This document shows positions 10,907 through 23,000 of a stretch of 64,000 nt of DNA, in pieces. Location of the stretch: positions 248,001-312,000 of the forward strand of contig JAOALB010000020.1 in assembly GCA_025331125.1 (NCBI GenBank), read 5' to 3'. A program made the position numbers and the translations under genes. This stretch comes from Mycogone perniciosa. Lineage: Eukaryota > Ascomycota > Sordariomycetes > Hypocreales > Hypocreaceae. Below the pieces are notes generated by a model. That model was given only the letters and a program-made list of their open reading frames with translations, was not told where the DNA came from and did no database searches. Within the stretch, counting starts at the first letter, position 1; each line of letters starts with the position of its first letter.

Positions 10907-11851
10907 ATGTCTGCCTCGGATGGCGCAGGCAATGCCCAGCTTTCCCTTATTGTTGAGTTCTCGTAAGTTGCCCAATCCCCAGCATCTCTCTTTCTCAGCT
11001 CCCTTCATTTTGCCCCTCCAGGCTCTTGTCGTATATCGAGACGGTTGTTGGTCAATTTCCCTTGCCATTTTATTTATCAGGGATGCGAAAGGGGAGAGAG
11101 AGAAAAGAAAAAGTTGCTAACCGGTGTTGGTGAATGTTGGCGACGCGCATAGAGGGGGCCTTGAGATGCTCTTCTCCGACCAACGCCGTCATGCACTCAC
11201 CATGCCTGCCGCAGACAAGGATGGCCGGCCCTCTACCATTGCGTTTTTGATAGAACACCTCTGCCAGCATGTCATGAAGGACACACGCAAGGAGCTCTTC
11301 GTGCTGGACGGCCATCTGTATGTCTCATCTTGCCCCCCCTCCCCCCTCGCAGCACAGAGGCCATTGTGTTGGCGATTGGTCCCCGCTTCAACTCCCCCTC
11401 CCTGCTTTTCCAGAGCTCTTTTTAGTGTGGGTTGCGAAGAAGGCTGTGTCTGAGGTGGATGCGGCGTATGCGTGCGTGCTGTGTGTATTGTGTGTTGTGT
11501 GGGTGTGGGTGTGTGTGATGTATGCGTGGTGAATGTATGCAACACACACTCCGCTCATTCTGCGCCTGCATTTCTGGTTATTGTCGTCACATATCTTGTT
11601 TCCTCGATTCGCGGTCTTTCGGGACCACCCGCATCGCTGGTGCTTTGTCCCTCACTATTAGCCCCCCCTCTCTCTCCCTCTTCCTTGGACAACGACGCAG
11701 CAAGCTGACTTGGCAAATCCACCCCCTACGCAGACGTCCGGGAATCCTTGTTCTCATCAACGATGCGGACTGGGAACTGGAGGGCGAGGAAGCGTACGAG
11801 CTGAAGTCAGGCGATAACATCCTCTTTGTTTCAACGCTGCATGGGGGCTAG
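10907..11851 (+). CDS. URM1: Ubiquitin-related modifier 1
   Basis: Three exons, 10907-10962, 11153-11317 and 11734-11851, giving 112 residues. The product reads LSLIVEFS-GGLEMLFSDQRRHALTMPA, then TIAFLIEHLCQHVMKDTRKELFVLDGHL, RPGILVLINDADWELEGEEAYEL and ends FVSTLHGG. This is a complete Urm1 with the free C-terminal Gly-Gly that is thiocarboxylated by Uba4. Urm1 is the sulfur carrier for 2-thiolation of wobble uridine 34 and also a protein modifier (urmylation). No C-terminal tail follows the GG, so no processing is needed. Intron 2 is 416 nt, long for this genome, and carries TG-rich simple repeats. Both junctions split codons, so the gene is invisible as one frame. Confidence 0.95.
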
Positions 11852-12150
11852 AGGCAGATGTGTCTGAATTGTGACTCGCCAGCGCCGCCCATGCGGGCAA
11901 GACAAGACAAGACAAAGCAGGTCACCGAAGACACCGCCTTGCAAAGCAGAGGCAGAGGCTGAGGCTGAGGCTGAGGTAGAATCACATACATACTACTATT
12001 ACTATGAGGCTGGGTTGGGTTGATCTGGTCTTAGATCTGGCGGGCAGCAGCGGCAGCACCTAAAATGTGGCGACGTCGGTGGCTCGCTCGGCTTGGACAG
12101 TACGGAGGACAATGTTGTCTGTCATTTGCCGTCTGAAACGGTGTCAAAAA

Positions 12151-12170
12151 GAAGAAGAAGAAGAAGAAGA
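12151..12170. repeat. (GAA)n microsatellite
   Basis: About seven consecutive GAA units, followed by an A/G-rich continuation. Confidence 0.9.
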
Positions 12171-12537
12171 AAAAGAAAAGTCCGTTTTCTTCGAAATGAC
12201 GCATCCATCGCCCCCGCCTGTCCTTGTTTGTGTTTGTCTGTGCGAGCACGAGGGGCAGCAAACGCCGGAAGAGGAAGAGGAGGGCTCGATGGCCGGACCC
12301 CGGTCAGTAATTCCCAGAATCGGGGCATGTGCCGTGCCATCGCCTCTTCATTGTCTGTCTTTTCAGACACCTTATGCTAATAGGGCAAAACGAGTCGTGA
12401 GCCGTGACGGACGCCGTGACGGACAACGGCGAAACAAAGAAGCCCGTTGTTTAGGTATCATTCATTCATGGTCTCTTCTCATTGGCGCGGCCCGCAGCGG
12501 TGAGGTTCTTGATGCAAGTGCTCGTCACCCAATCCAG

Positions 12538-12600
12538 ACACACACACATATAGTACATATACACACACACACGCATGCTTCGTACATACACATACATATG
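12538..12600. repeat. CA/TA microsatellite cluster
   Basis: Interrupted ACAC and ATAC/ATAT tracts. Confidence 0.8.
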
Positions 12601-12928
12601 CACATTCTCACCGGCGTGGGTTCGATGCCTCTGCCTCCCAGGTGTTTCCCTGCCACTGCAGTCGGGCTAAATACAACACTTGAAGAAAACGAATTGAGCG
12701 GTGAAACCCCCGGAATGGCGGAGAGAAAGAGAAAGACAGTGAAAGAAGAGGCGTGCGGTGGCTCTGGTGTGCTGCCGATGCCTCATGCGTTGACTATTTT
12801 GGGATTCAGCCGTTACCTGAATATGCAGAATGTCGTTTCCGGATACCGCTGCCCCAGCTTTTGCAACCAGGTGTACGAAGTACTACTTCGAACGGAGCAG
12901 TACCTATCTTTGGACAAACAACAACCAT

Positions 12929-12957
12929 GTCTCTCTCTCTCTCTTTCTCTCTCTCTC
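12929..12957. repeat. (CT)n microsatellite
   Basis: A CT dinucleotide tract with one interruption. Confidence 0.9.
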
Positions 12958-13780
12958 GCAGGTCTTTTCTCACTCACACACACACCCCTTCGTCACGACC
13001 AAGTCAAGGATCCTGCGATTCTGCAAGACGACCAAAACATCCATCTGCATCTTCACACACGCCCATCTTATCCCATCCCATTCATGTACTACTACCTAAC
13101 ATGTATGAAGTACCCGGTTCACTTCGTCACAACCGCGCAGAAGCCAAGAACTCACAATGGAGATATCTCCCCCCCCCCTCCTCTCCCCCGACCATTAAAC
13201 ATAGTGTACATAATACTATTGCCAAGCAGTCGACGAATGTATCTACAAACTGACTAACTTACATCGCAGTTCCTTGTCCGGCGCAAAAAAACGCTTTACG
13301 CCACTCGTCCTTCAGCCCTTTTTGCCCCCTCCCCTCCCCTCCCCTCTCCCCATCCTCAAGATCCTCTCCCCGCCATTCGTAGATGCGCCCCCTACATACC
13401 TAGCCCGTAAAGTCCCGCAAGAAAAACGCATGATAAAGATGCCACATGGGCGAGAGCAGCAGGGAGAGAAAGACAAAAAAGCGACGACGGCGGCACGCCC
13501 TCCGTTTTGACACAGAGATTGTGTGGCTTGCTTTTTGCTCCTCCCCCTCCCACCCTCTCTCTTGCGCTCACCGCGTCGAAGAAGAGGGGGCCTCGGCATT
13601 CTTCAGTGGCGTTTATCGGCATTTGGTGAAGCAAAGAGGGCAGCAGCAGGGTCAGGGTAGGTATGTAGTCTTTGCTTTGTCTTTACCGTTTTGGCTGTCG
13701 TGAGGTTTGGCAGATCCAGGTGTTCGGAATGGGAGAGATGCTGCATGTCATCAAAGCCATTGTTCCATTCTTCCAAGTCT

Positions 13781-13805
13781 CAGAGTCAGAGTCAGAGTCA
13801 GAGTA
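13781..13805. repeat. (CAGAGT)n hexamer repeat
   Basis: About four tandem CAGAGT units. Confidence 0.9.
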
Positions 13806-14947
13806 TTCTTAATCGGCCGTTTCGATAATCATGATGTTCATGTTCATGTCACCGTGGGCAGAAAGGACGCAGTATGAAGTAGATGTGTATGTACCAGAAC
13901 GATTGGTGTGTTCCTTGTTTGTTTGATTTGAGCCATGTACAGCTTCAGATACAGCTACCCAAGCTATCTGTATGCAACTATATTCCCAGGGATTGCCTGT
14001 CCACGTCACGGCCCCCAATCCATGATCAAACCCCGTGGCAGCAAGCCCCCGGCGTTGATCAACGGTTGGCGTAACGCTCACCTCCCTCACCCCCCATATC
14101 GGGGCCAAACAAAAAGAGTAATGATGGAGAACCAAGGGACGTATGAACAACCCAAGTAAGATATGCAGGTTAAAAACCAACGACAAAAGTACCTCCCAAG
14201 GGTGGCCGACACTTGCACTCGCGTGCAGCATCCAAGTCCACCACCATCTTTGCTTCGCCTTTTCAAATGCAGACACACATGGCATCGCCCTTGGGCAACT
14301 GAAACCCCAAAAAATACTGACTCGGCAACCAAATATTTTGTACAAGACCGCGGGATAAACAAGAAAAAAGCCCAAATAAGAATATTCATGAGAACAAAAG
14401 CAAAGTCCATCGCAATACAATCGAGTAATTTCAACCCAAAAGAACAAATGTTTTGCCAACAAAATACTGTTCAGACAGCCAACCCTCCACGCGATCAATG
14501 CCTTTCGAGTTGTGTAAAATTTTTCCAAAATTCCGCTCGACTCCCAGAAGTGATGCTTCGAGTGTTGTTGCTCATTTTTAAGATGGTCGCCGCCAGAGTC
14601 GCAAGTTAAACCAAAACGCTGAGTCCCGAAATAGTCGCAATAAAATCAAACATGTCGATACGCTGCCGCCAACCCCATCGCTAACTTTTTTTCTTTCGAA
14701 ATAAGAATGAGCCGCCTGAAAAAAAGTCGACTGCCGTCGACGTCACAACGTGCCTTTTAGGCCCTCCGTCTCCTCAAGAGGAGATGTATTATTAGTAGTG
14801 TTGTATGTAAGTTTTGGCTTTTCATAGCCGAGCTGATGATCCGAGAGAAGCAAGTTCATGTAAGTCGTACCATACGACTGAGTCCAGGAGATATGGCTGT
14901 TTCATCAAAGTCATAATGATAAAAGAATGGGCCGCATACAACGCTCT

Positions 14948-16600
14948 TTAATACAGGCGGCCCGCAAATGCCATCTGCCTTGAGTGCTCATCGTCGTAGA
15001 GCATGCCACCTTGAGCATGACTCTGTTGCTGCTCATACATGCCGTAGACAGAAGTGTTCGCAGGACCATGGCCCATGTCGTAGGAAGGAATTCGGCCACC
15101 GCTCGGCATCACCTGGTGCTGTGTAGGCATCGCAGCATGAGGGAACGGAGGGGCAATGGGCGTGCTGGACGCAGCCGACATGGTGGATACGGTGTGTTGG
15201 GAGGCAACTCCCTTGGGCTTGCGAGCGGCCACTGTGCGTGCCTTACCACGACCCTTGATGCCCTTGTTGCTGTTCTTGTAATGTTCCTGGAAGTACTCGA
15301 AAAGCTCGCGATGAGAGTCTGGTACTTCTCCCTGCTCGACAAAGTGAACAAACTGGTTCGTGAGCTTCTGAAGAGTCTCCTTGTGGAAGTTGTTCTGGTG
15401 GGTCTGCAATTCTGTAAGCTTTTGCCACGTCGAAAAAAGTTCCATGAGAGTGCTCTACCTTCATGTTACCCAGCTGGGAGAAGGTCTTGTTGCAATCATC
15501 CAATCGGCAAACGAATGGCTTCAGGCCCTTGTGCGTCTCCTCGTGAGATCGCACATTACCACGCTGAGCAAAGAGCTTGCCGCATAGACTGCACGAATAC
15601 GGCTTCTCCCCGGTGTGGCGGCGCATATGGGTCTAAAATCTCAATTAGCTCCTGATGACAGCCGACTGTGTTGTGACTTGAGATGGGAACTCACCTTGAG
15701 GTTTCCTCGCTGCGAGAAAGTGAGACCACAGTTGTCCTTGGTGCAGACCTATGGAAGTGTATGTCAGTAAAGTAGCAGGTGAGTTAGGTGTTCATCACGA
15801 CTTACGTAGGGCTTTGCGCCAGTGTGGGTACGTCGGTGAATGTCAAGGTGCGTTTTCTGGACAAAGCTCTTGTTGCAGTTGGGGCCATCGCAGACCCATT
15901 TCTTCTTGGGCTTACCAGTTGCCTCAGCGGGGTCCGAGCTGGCAGGGCTTGGGGCATCCATGGGACCTTCGCTCTTGGGCGTTTGCGCAGGAGTAAGAGT
16001 CTGCTGGATCCTGGCGGCTTCAGCCTTCTTCTTCTGGATTGCCTTCATCAACTCATCAACTTCAGTGCCAAAGTTGACCTGATCGGCAGGGTTGATGGTC
16101 TCGTTGTACGTGATAGTCTTGGCCTTGGCGATTGGACTCGGGATAACACCAGATTTGGTGGAGGCCGAAGACACAGAGCCACTTCTAGATGTTGGTGACC
16201 GAGGCTGGTACTCGTTCACAGGCCTGGAATCGCGACGATAGGGCATGGCTCGGCCATTGTCGACCTCAGGACCCATGATTCTTGGGGCGTGTCGCTCCTG
16301 GAACTCAGGCTTGTACGGTGAGCCGATGGGCGTTGATGGCGGCGGGCTCTGGTAGGGCATGTAGGAGAAAGCATTCTGGTTCTGATACTGAGGAGCGGGC
16401 ATGGGCGGCATGGGTGCTGGGTTGTATGTCGCTTCCACAACATACTGAGGGGGTATGGGCCGTTGCATCTGAGGGTTTGCCTGTGTGCGGGAGTCGTATG
16501 GGAGGAATCCGGGAGCGTCCATCATGGAGAAGTCGTGAGGGAGCTGCTGAGGCCAGCGGCCCCAGTTGGGATGCGGAGGTTGCTGAGCCGTGAGAGCCAT
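14948..16600 (-). CDS. C2H2 zinc finger transcription factor (Azf1-like)
   Basis: Four exons, 15806-16600, 15695-15748, 15459-15632 and 14948-15403, giving 492 residues. The first ~250 residues are Pro/Gln/Ser-rich and disordered (likely activation region). Four tandem C2H2 fingers follow: CDGPNCNKSFVQKTHLDIHRRTH, CTKDNCGLTFSQRGNLKTHMRRH, CSLCGKLFAQRGNVRSHEETH and CRLDDCNKTFSQLGNMKTHQNNFH, joined by TGAKPY/TGEKPY/KGLKPF linkers. A conserved helical stretch (KETLQKLTNQFVHF) and a Gln/Met-rich tail close the protein. Finger order and the QRGN motifs resemble fungal Azf1-type regulators. That name is by recollection of the family and only moderately sure. The DNA target is unknown. Introns cut within or between fingers. 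A 16 kb gene-free stretch lies upstream. Confidence 0.88.
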
Positions 16601-17058
16601 GTCGTTAGAGTGGGCGTTGGGAGACGCGCGGCGAGCACTGGCAAGTTGGTGATAGGTGGTGCGTGATGTGATGTCGAGTGTAGAAAGTAAAGTTGCAAAG
16701 CAATACCCCACGAGGGAAGAGCTGGATTAAAGCACGAGTAGTAGTTGTAGTAAATGGCGTTGTGAAACCACGATAGAGGGGAGGTAGTTGCCCGTGGGGT
16801 ATATATGTGAAAAGGAAAGTCGACACCGAGGGGGTTCAAGAAGGAGAGGTGATCGAGGGGGTTATGTACTTTGACGTGGGTTGGAAGAGATCTGGGGCGG
16901 ACGATGCACAACGGATATCGAGAGGAGAGACGTGCACAAGCTGCCAGGTAGATGGACGCCCAAGGGTAGTGGTGTGGAAGCCAATCGTATGGGTCAGAGA
17001 TCTTGGCTCGAAATATGCCTGCATTAGAGAGATGCGACCAGGTCCAGGTCCGTGGGAT

Positions 17059-17085
17059 GTGGGTTGTGGGTTGTGGGTTGTGGGT
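17059..17085. repeat. TGTGGGT heptamer repeat
   Basis: A run of GTGGGTTGTGGGTT-type units, about four copies. The unit differs from the usual TTAGGG telomere repeat. Confidence 0.8.
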
Positions 17086-20000
17086 AGGGAGATGTATACT
17101 CGTACTACTCCGTACTCATAGTTGTACAGTACCTGGGTAGCAGTATGGATGGGTGGATAGAGGGGACAGACGGACAGGATGCTCGTACGGAGTACATAGA
17201 GTGTGCTGAAGCCCAGCCAGAAAGGTGCACACCCAGACATCCATAATGTGCAATTAGGATGCATGGATGCCTTCTGCCCAGAGGTACGAGTAGATGAAGG
17301 CCCTGGGCTGGGGAGAGGCGTGGCACGTAGCCGAGTGGCCGCTAGCTCCACACCCCCTGGAAACGGGGTCTCCTCCTAGCTCCCCGTAGCTCGTAGCTGA
17401 GAGACAGAACAGAGGCAAAGATGGGGCGTGTGCCAACGACAGGGCCAGGACAAATGGATGCATGGGGTCAGGTAGCCACACACACACCCACTCCTAGGTA
17501 GGGCATGGTACGAAGTACTCGTGCTCCGTACATACATGGCCGAAAGAGAGCGAGCCGGGTGTTCAGGCTTCAAACAGACAGTTACCAGGGTCCGGGATGG
17601 CCCATCAGGGACTGAGACCTACCGGCAGGGTCTGGAATACCTACCCGTCTGCCATCACGTATGCTGTACTCGTATCCTGTACTCGTAGTTATCCTGCCCC
17701 GGGGAATGGGAACTCTGCAAGGTCCAGCTTTCATATGTGCAATGCTCGGTTGGAATACTACCATACTGGCGAACCGAAAGGCTCCTCCCGATGGAGACGA
17801 CGGCCGACACCGTCACAGTTCCCCCTGCGGCCGGTCACACATGCCCGGAGGAGCATATCCTCTTAGAGCTTATCGTATACGAGAAAATGTATGTCTGATG
17901 GTGACAGCGGCCAAAGCAGGCACTGCGCCGGCCGCATCTCTGCTTATCTGATTCAAGACATCGCGAGGGTTCGAATTGGCCACTCGGCCATGGCATGCCT
18001 CAAACCATCCATCCATCTCATCTATGCGTTTTTCTCGCCGGTCTGGACCTACGAGTACGGAAAACCCTGGCTTGACGCGATATTGCTCTGCTGCTGCGAC
18101 AGTGAGTGCGGGCTTGAAACAACACCGCACCGCCGGAGAGGACGGTTCCTATTGTTTCTTGCTCTTTTCTCTGACTCCAAAGGGGGGGCTTAGGGGTCGC
18201 TGGGCCCGCTGAGAAACGTATATTATGCAAGTGTTTTGCGTGGTGTTTTCCTTTTCATAGCCTGTGTTTAGTAAGCCTGAATTTGATGTCCCAAGATCCA
18301 AGAACAGAAAGCCTGTCGTCTAGTTTGAGAAAGCTTGGTAGTGGTGATGCGAGTTGTGTGAGTGGGAGGTTTTTGGTTGGATGGAGGTGGTGAGGGCGTG
18401 CGAGCTGTGGCGTTTGCGGGCGTGCCAGCAAGAGACGGGATCTGGCCAGGGCCCGCCTTAGCGCTAAAAGCTCCCAGCTTTGCCAGCTGTGAAAGCGCAC
18501 GCCGGAGTGGGCTGAGTAAAGGCAAAAGCCATTCCGGGAACCGGGGGACCCTTGTCTTATGCCACAGGTACGTACCTCATGGTGGCTCAATCAGCTACGT
18601 ACCTCCTCAGATTGTACCTATCCGTACCGCGGTTTTTGTGCATGACTGTCAACGTCATCATAGGTTGGCTACCTAATTAGCACAAAATACTATTATACAG
18701 CTCCTCTTTTATGTCCAGCTTTGGACTTTACGGAGTAGTCCGTAATAGCGCCCAGATAATACTACTCTGTCTCGAGGGAGGCACAGTTTTGACGGCTCGG
18801 CTAGGCTAGCTCTGTTGCCGCGGCATATGAGTATTGTCCTGGCCCTGGTCCATCGTGGTCACCTGTGCTGTCTGCTGGAGCTCATGGGGCCGACAGCCCT
18901 CTTCCCATGCATCGACTACCACTTGTATCTGTCACCCGTGTAGGATATCTTTCTCCCTTCGCCGGATAGGGTAATGGAGAGAAGCTCAACCGCGGTAGAG
19001 AACCTGGATGGCTTCTTACGCACTGGATCTGACATTGCGCGAAAGCCGGTACCGAGGCCCTGAACTGAACCATCCCTGTCTCGCCCACATCTTCGTCAGC
19101 AGATTCAAAGACATTCACTATCCAAATTTGTACATAATAGTAGAGTAGACATAACAGCGACAGATATCGGAGGTCTTTCCACATTAAACAGCGTCAGTGC
19201 CGCAAATGGGCAATCGAGGCGTCGCGGTAAATGATCGCTTGGGCGCCTCCTCGTCTCTACCGGGTGGCCAACATCCAGCTGGCTGGCCATGGCTGGCTAA
19301 ACTCGTGTACTGCCCCGGACTATTGTGCAATGATGTGTCCGACGTACATGTAGGTAGCTGTATCATATCCAAGTCCGTTCGCCGTGACATACGGAGTACA
19401 TGTCGCATAGTCTGTCATATACGAATTTGCTCGTGCTATCATCTATCGATCTTCTTACAGCTGCGCGTTGTTGATCGCGATGCCATGAGACCTCTCTGTA
19501 CGAATACACGCATCTCTTCCAGCTATAGTCCAGCTTGGACAATTGCGGCGCCGCACTTTGCAGCCAGTTCACGCCCTAAAGGCGGAGCTGGCGATCGCAT
19601 GTCAGCATCGGCCAGTCCACGTTCGAATGCGCCCTGTCAAAGCGCTCTCCGTTCTGGGCGCCGGATCCCCGTCACAAGAACGCGGGTCGGCCTCATCTCG
19701 CTGATATTCAGGTAATGTGCGAGTCCTCGGTCGTGCTAATGTGCAAAAATTGAGGCTCAGTCGGTCAGTCAGTCTTCTTGCTCGTAGCGTTGGGAGGTTG
19801 GAGTGTGCATGTCTAATTGTTCGGGCAGATGAATCGGACGATCTTCACTTTAGAAGCCACCGTTTTGGACAAGCAGGATACGAATACAACAGTTATTTAC
19901 AGAGAACTTGGAGACCCAATCCGATGCCGCGAACAGACAGGCAATCAAATCAATCAGGCTTGACACCGCGGTTGCCACAAACACACACGACCACGCAGCA

Positions 20001-23000
20001 AATCAGATGGTCGAATCCGAAATCTCTCTTTTCATAGTGGCCGCCCTAGAGACAAGCCACGCAATGGCAAACAGCCAATCGCAAGACGCGCCATCTCATG
20101 AAATCCCCGACAGCCTTGCCCCGATTGAGGTTAGATTTCTTCTCTCACTCAGAAGTTTTCCCTTTCTCCGGAGTAATAGTGCATAGTGCATCTCTCCCCA
20201 CCGTCCGGGACGGTCAGGGTTCTGTGCCTCCATTACGCAGCCATTCCCACAGTTTTCCCATTGCACTGCTATCGCCGGGTTTCAACCGCCTGTCATATCC
20301 AATCCGAGATTCCCCACCAGCCGTGACCTTGGAAATGCTGCTGCCTACTCCATAACTCCTCCGTCAATCCGTATACATATTAATACGGGCATTCACCGTT
20401 AAATATCCGTCCGTCAGGATCCGCGTTATGTCCGACGTCGGAGGCCGCTCTGTCCAGATAGCTATCTGTTTGGGCACGACAATTTCGGCACGATATTATT
20501 ATGGCTGCAACTGAATGAAATCACCCGAAACACCACGTTAGTATTAGCATCAGAGTTTTCAAGGCTTGTGGTTTCGCATTACTTCATACTTACCCTGACA
20601 GACAAGGGACGGAGGCAGTTCCGTCCCAGGTTGTGTCTGCACATTCTTCCAGATCCTGTATCGTGCATATGCACACTTACATATACGAGTACTACGCGCA
20701 TGGCGTCTCGATGACTGTCAAGGATAACCGGAAACCCGACTTCTCGGGACAAGATAGACCTGTGGCTATGGCCCGTCAACTTGACATGGGGGCTTGACCT
20801 TGCCCAGATCCTGGACAGGAGATTGTGCCCCGTCCACCAACCATGTCAGAAAGCAGCCCTGTGAACAGAACTCGCCCAGGATCATGGATCTGAACTCATT
20901 CAAGCAAGTACCACCTCACCTGCGATCCACGAAGACTCCACGGGTCCTGCAAACCCAGCTGACGGCCCAACACCCAATCGAGCGCCCGAACGACTTGCTG
21001 CACATGCATGGGAGGGAGCAAAGATCACGCCGCTGCACATGCGTATCTGCACGTATTCGGTCGCGTTTCTGCAAGGGCCTTCCCGGATCACCATTGCGTC
21101 TCTTGAGTGCGTTCAGCTTGTCCAGGGCCGCCAATCACTTGGAGGCCTAGCTTTTACTTGCTGCCGGTAAAGATGCACGGGACGCGTCATAAAAATCGGA
21201 TATCAAAGCTCGTTTGTTTACTCTGTATATGGAGCGACGTTGGAACGGGCCTTTGTTAGTTAACTCCTTGGCATAACGAAAACGGCGCACGAGTTTCTCA
21301 CGAGGCAATCAATCCATCGAAGGCAAGGAAGAAAAAAAATAGCCTGCTAGTACCATCAAAAATCATAGCATTACGAGTATTGCTAGTAGTCTGTGCGACC
21401 AACACCAGGACCCTACATGCTTGTCTTTGACAGCGGTAAATGGAGTATCGCCAGCACGGTTCACCAAAGTGTCTTTATCCTTGCAGCCGTGCAATAGTTC
21501 GGACTTTGACCAACCAGAAGGGCCCAAGAAACGAGTTCTCGGATCGCCACTCTATTGGTCCCAGAAACGCAGTTAACCTTTAGGTAAGTATGTATTTTTT
21601 TGTTTATTTTTCTTTGTGATTATCCTTGCCAAATCGGCCACGGCCGCGGGCCCGTTGTCCCAAACACCATATTGCTTCTTCTCGAGGGCTGCCGCTCGAT
21701 GGCAGTAGGAGAATCTGCCTTTCCCCAGATATTCGGTGCCTGCCCTGGGCGTGTTTCGAGACTCGAAACCAGGAAAAAAGCCGCTGGAAAACAAGGTGGG
21801 CTTTGTTTGATCTTTCAGGGGCAAATCCTAATACAACTACTCCGTACTATTACTCCATACACGGTGACCCCTAATTCGCTTATACGGAGTACATGCTCCG
21901 TAAGGCATGCTCCGTTCTACTGCGTAGTAATAACGGAGTTATGGATGCACAGACGGTTGTGCCAGATGTGCCAAATGTGCCTATCCGTATACGGCGTATG
22001 CAGCCCCACAAACGGCTGTCAGTCGGAGCATTTTGGCCCGTGCCGGTTTTTGTGCCTGTGCTCTGATGCACCGGTTGGAGGAACCGACAGAGCACCGTTT
22101 TTAATAGTAGTTCTTGGCCTTTTTGAAGCTGCAAAGCAAGTTGCGTTGCACTGATGATAAGCATGCTGCCACGGAGTACTACTGCTACTCGTATTATCGG
22201 CACGCCCGAAGAATATGAATCTGACATGCGACCTATGATCGCCCATTAGCAGTGTTTGGATGTCATTCACAAGATTGTTAATTTCGTGACGCCAAGAACT
22301 ATGCTGTCATATCCACTGCATACGAAGTACGCATCATAAATGCATCCATGGACGACCGACCTGTTTCTTGTCCTCTCTTCTCTCCCCTCATCACCACACA
22401 GGGATTATTACAATAGTACTATGTATGTAATGGAATGAAAAAAAAGTTGCTACTCGTACCTACGGATGACGACTTCGTTACTGCTAGCTAGCACTCCTAC
22501 TCGTTCATGGGGGGATTTCGGTCAGCCGGGGGTGGGCGGGTGATCCCCGGACTGCCCTTGTTGCGAAATTGATTGAATGGCCCGAAGCCGAAAATCTTCG
22601 GGTCAGGTACGTATCGCCGAGCCTTTGGGAGCCCTGGAGGAGGGTTTTCAGCGACCCAACAGCAGCGTCTCAGCCTCTGGATCGCAAAGAGCGCTAACCG
22701 CCGAACTCTCTTTCTTTTTCACGCATTATACGCGCGCATATGGAGACACACACTGACATAGCACACACATCACACACATGCAAAAGGTCCCCTCCCCTGG
22801 GGCGTAGGCTTGTTCTTCCACCTGCAAAACAGATCCCCATCGCACAGAGATAATCCACATCTATCACATTTTGATCTTGAATTTCCCCGTAAAATCTTAC
22901 AGAACGACGATGTAAGGGAGCAAAAGCGGGCGCGGTTTGGGTATTATTGACTCCTCCTGATCCTCCCCCCCATCGATCTCATCACATCATCCATCACACA

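Larger units (their letters stand above)
11852..14947. other. Convergent microsatellite-rich spacer
   Basis: 3.1 kb between the stops of URM1 (+) and the C2H2 factor (-). It contains (GAA)n at 12151-12170, CA/TA-type repeats around 12538-12600, CT repeats at 12929-12957, GAGGCT-type repeats near 11947-11976 and a CAGAGT repeat at 13781-13805. Long open frames cross it but follow these repeats or lie in a likely 3' UTR. No gene is supportable. Confidence 0.55.

Noticed and set aside
12067..13257. 396-codon open frame on the plus strand
   Set aside because: It runs through GAA, CA and CT repeats, its composition follows the repeats (poly-Glu, THTHT, LSLSL), and no domain is recognisable. Treated as non-coding.
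13809..14528. 239-codon open frame on the minus strand
   Set aside because: It lies directly downstream of the C2H2 factor on the same strand, most likely in its 3' UTR. Trp/Cys-rich composition and no family resemblance.
17941..17990. TTCGAAT string resembling a tRNA T loop
   Set aside because: The flanking five-base arms do not pair and no acceptor or anticodon stem can be built around it.
19197..19715. 172-codon frame on the plus strand
   Set aside because: No hydrophobic core pattern, family motif or neighbouring exons that extend it.
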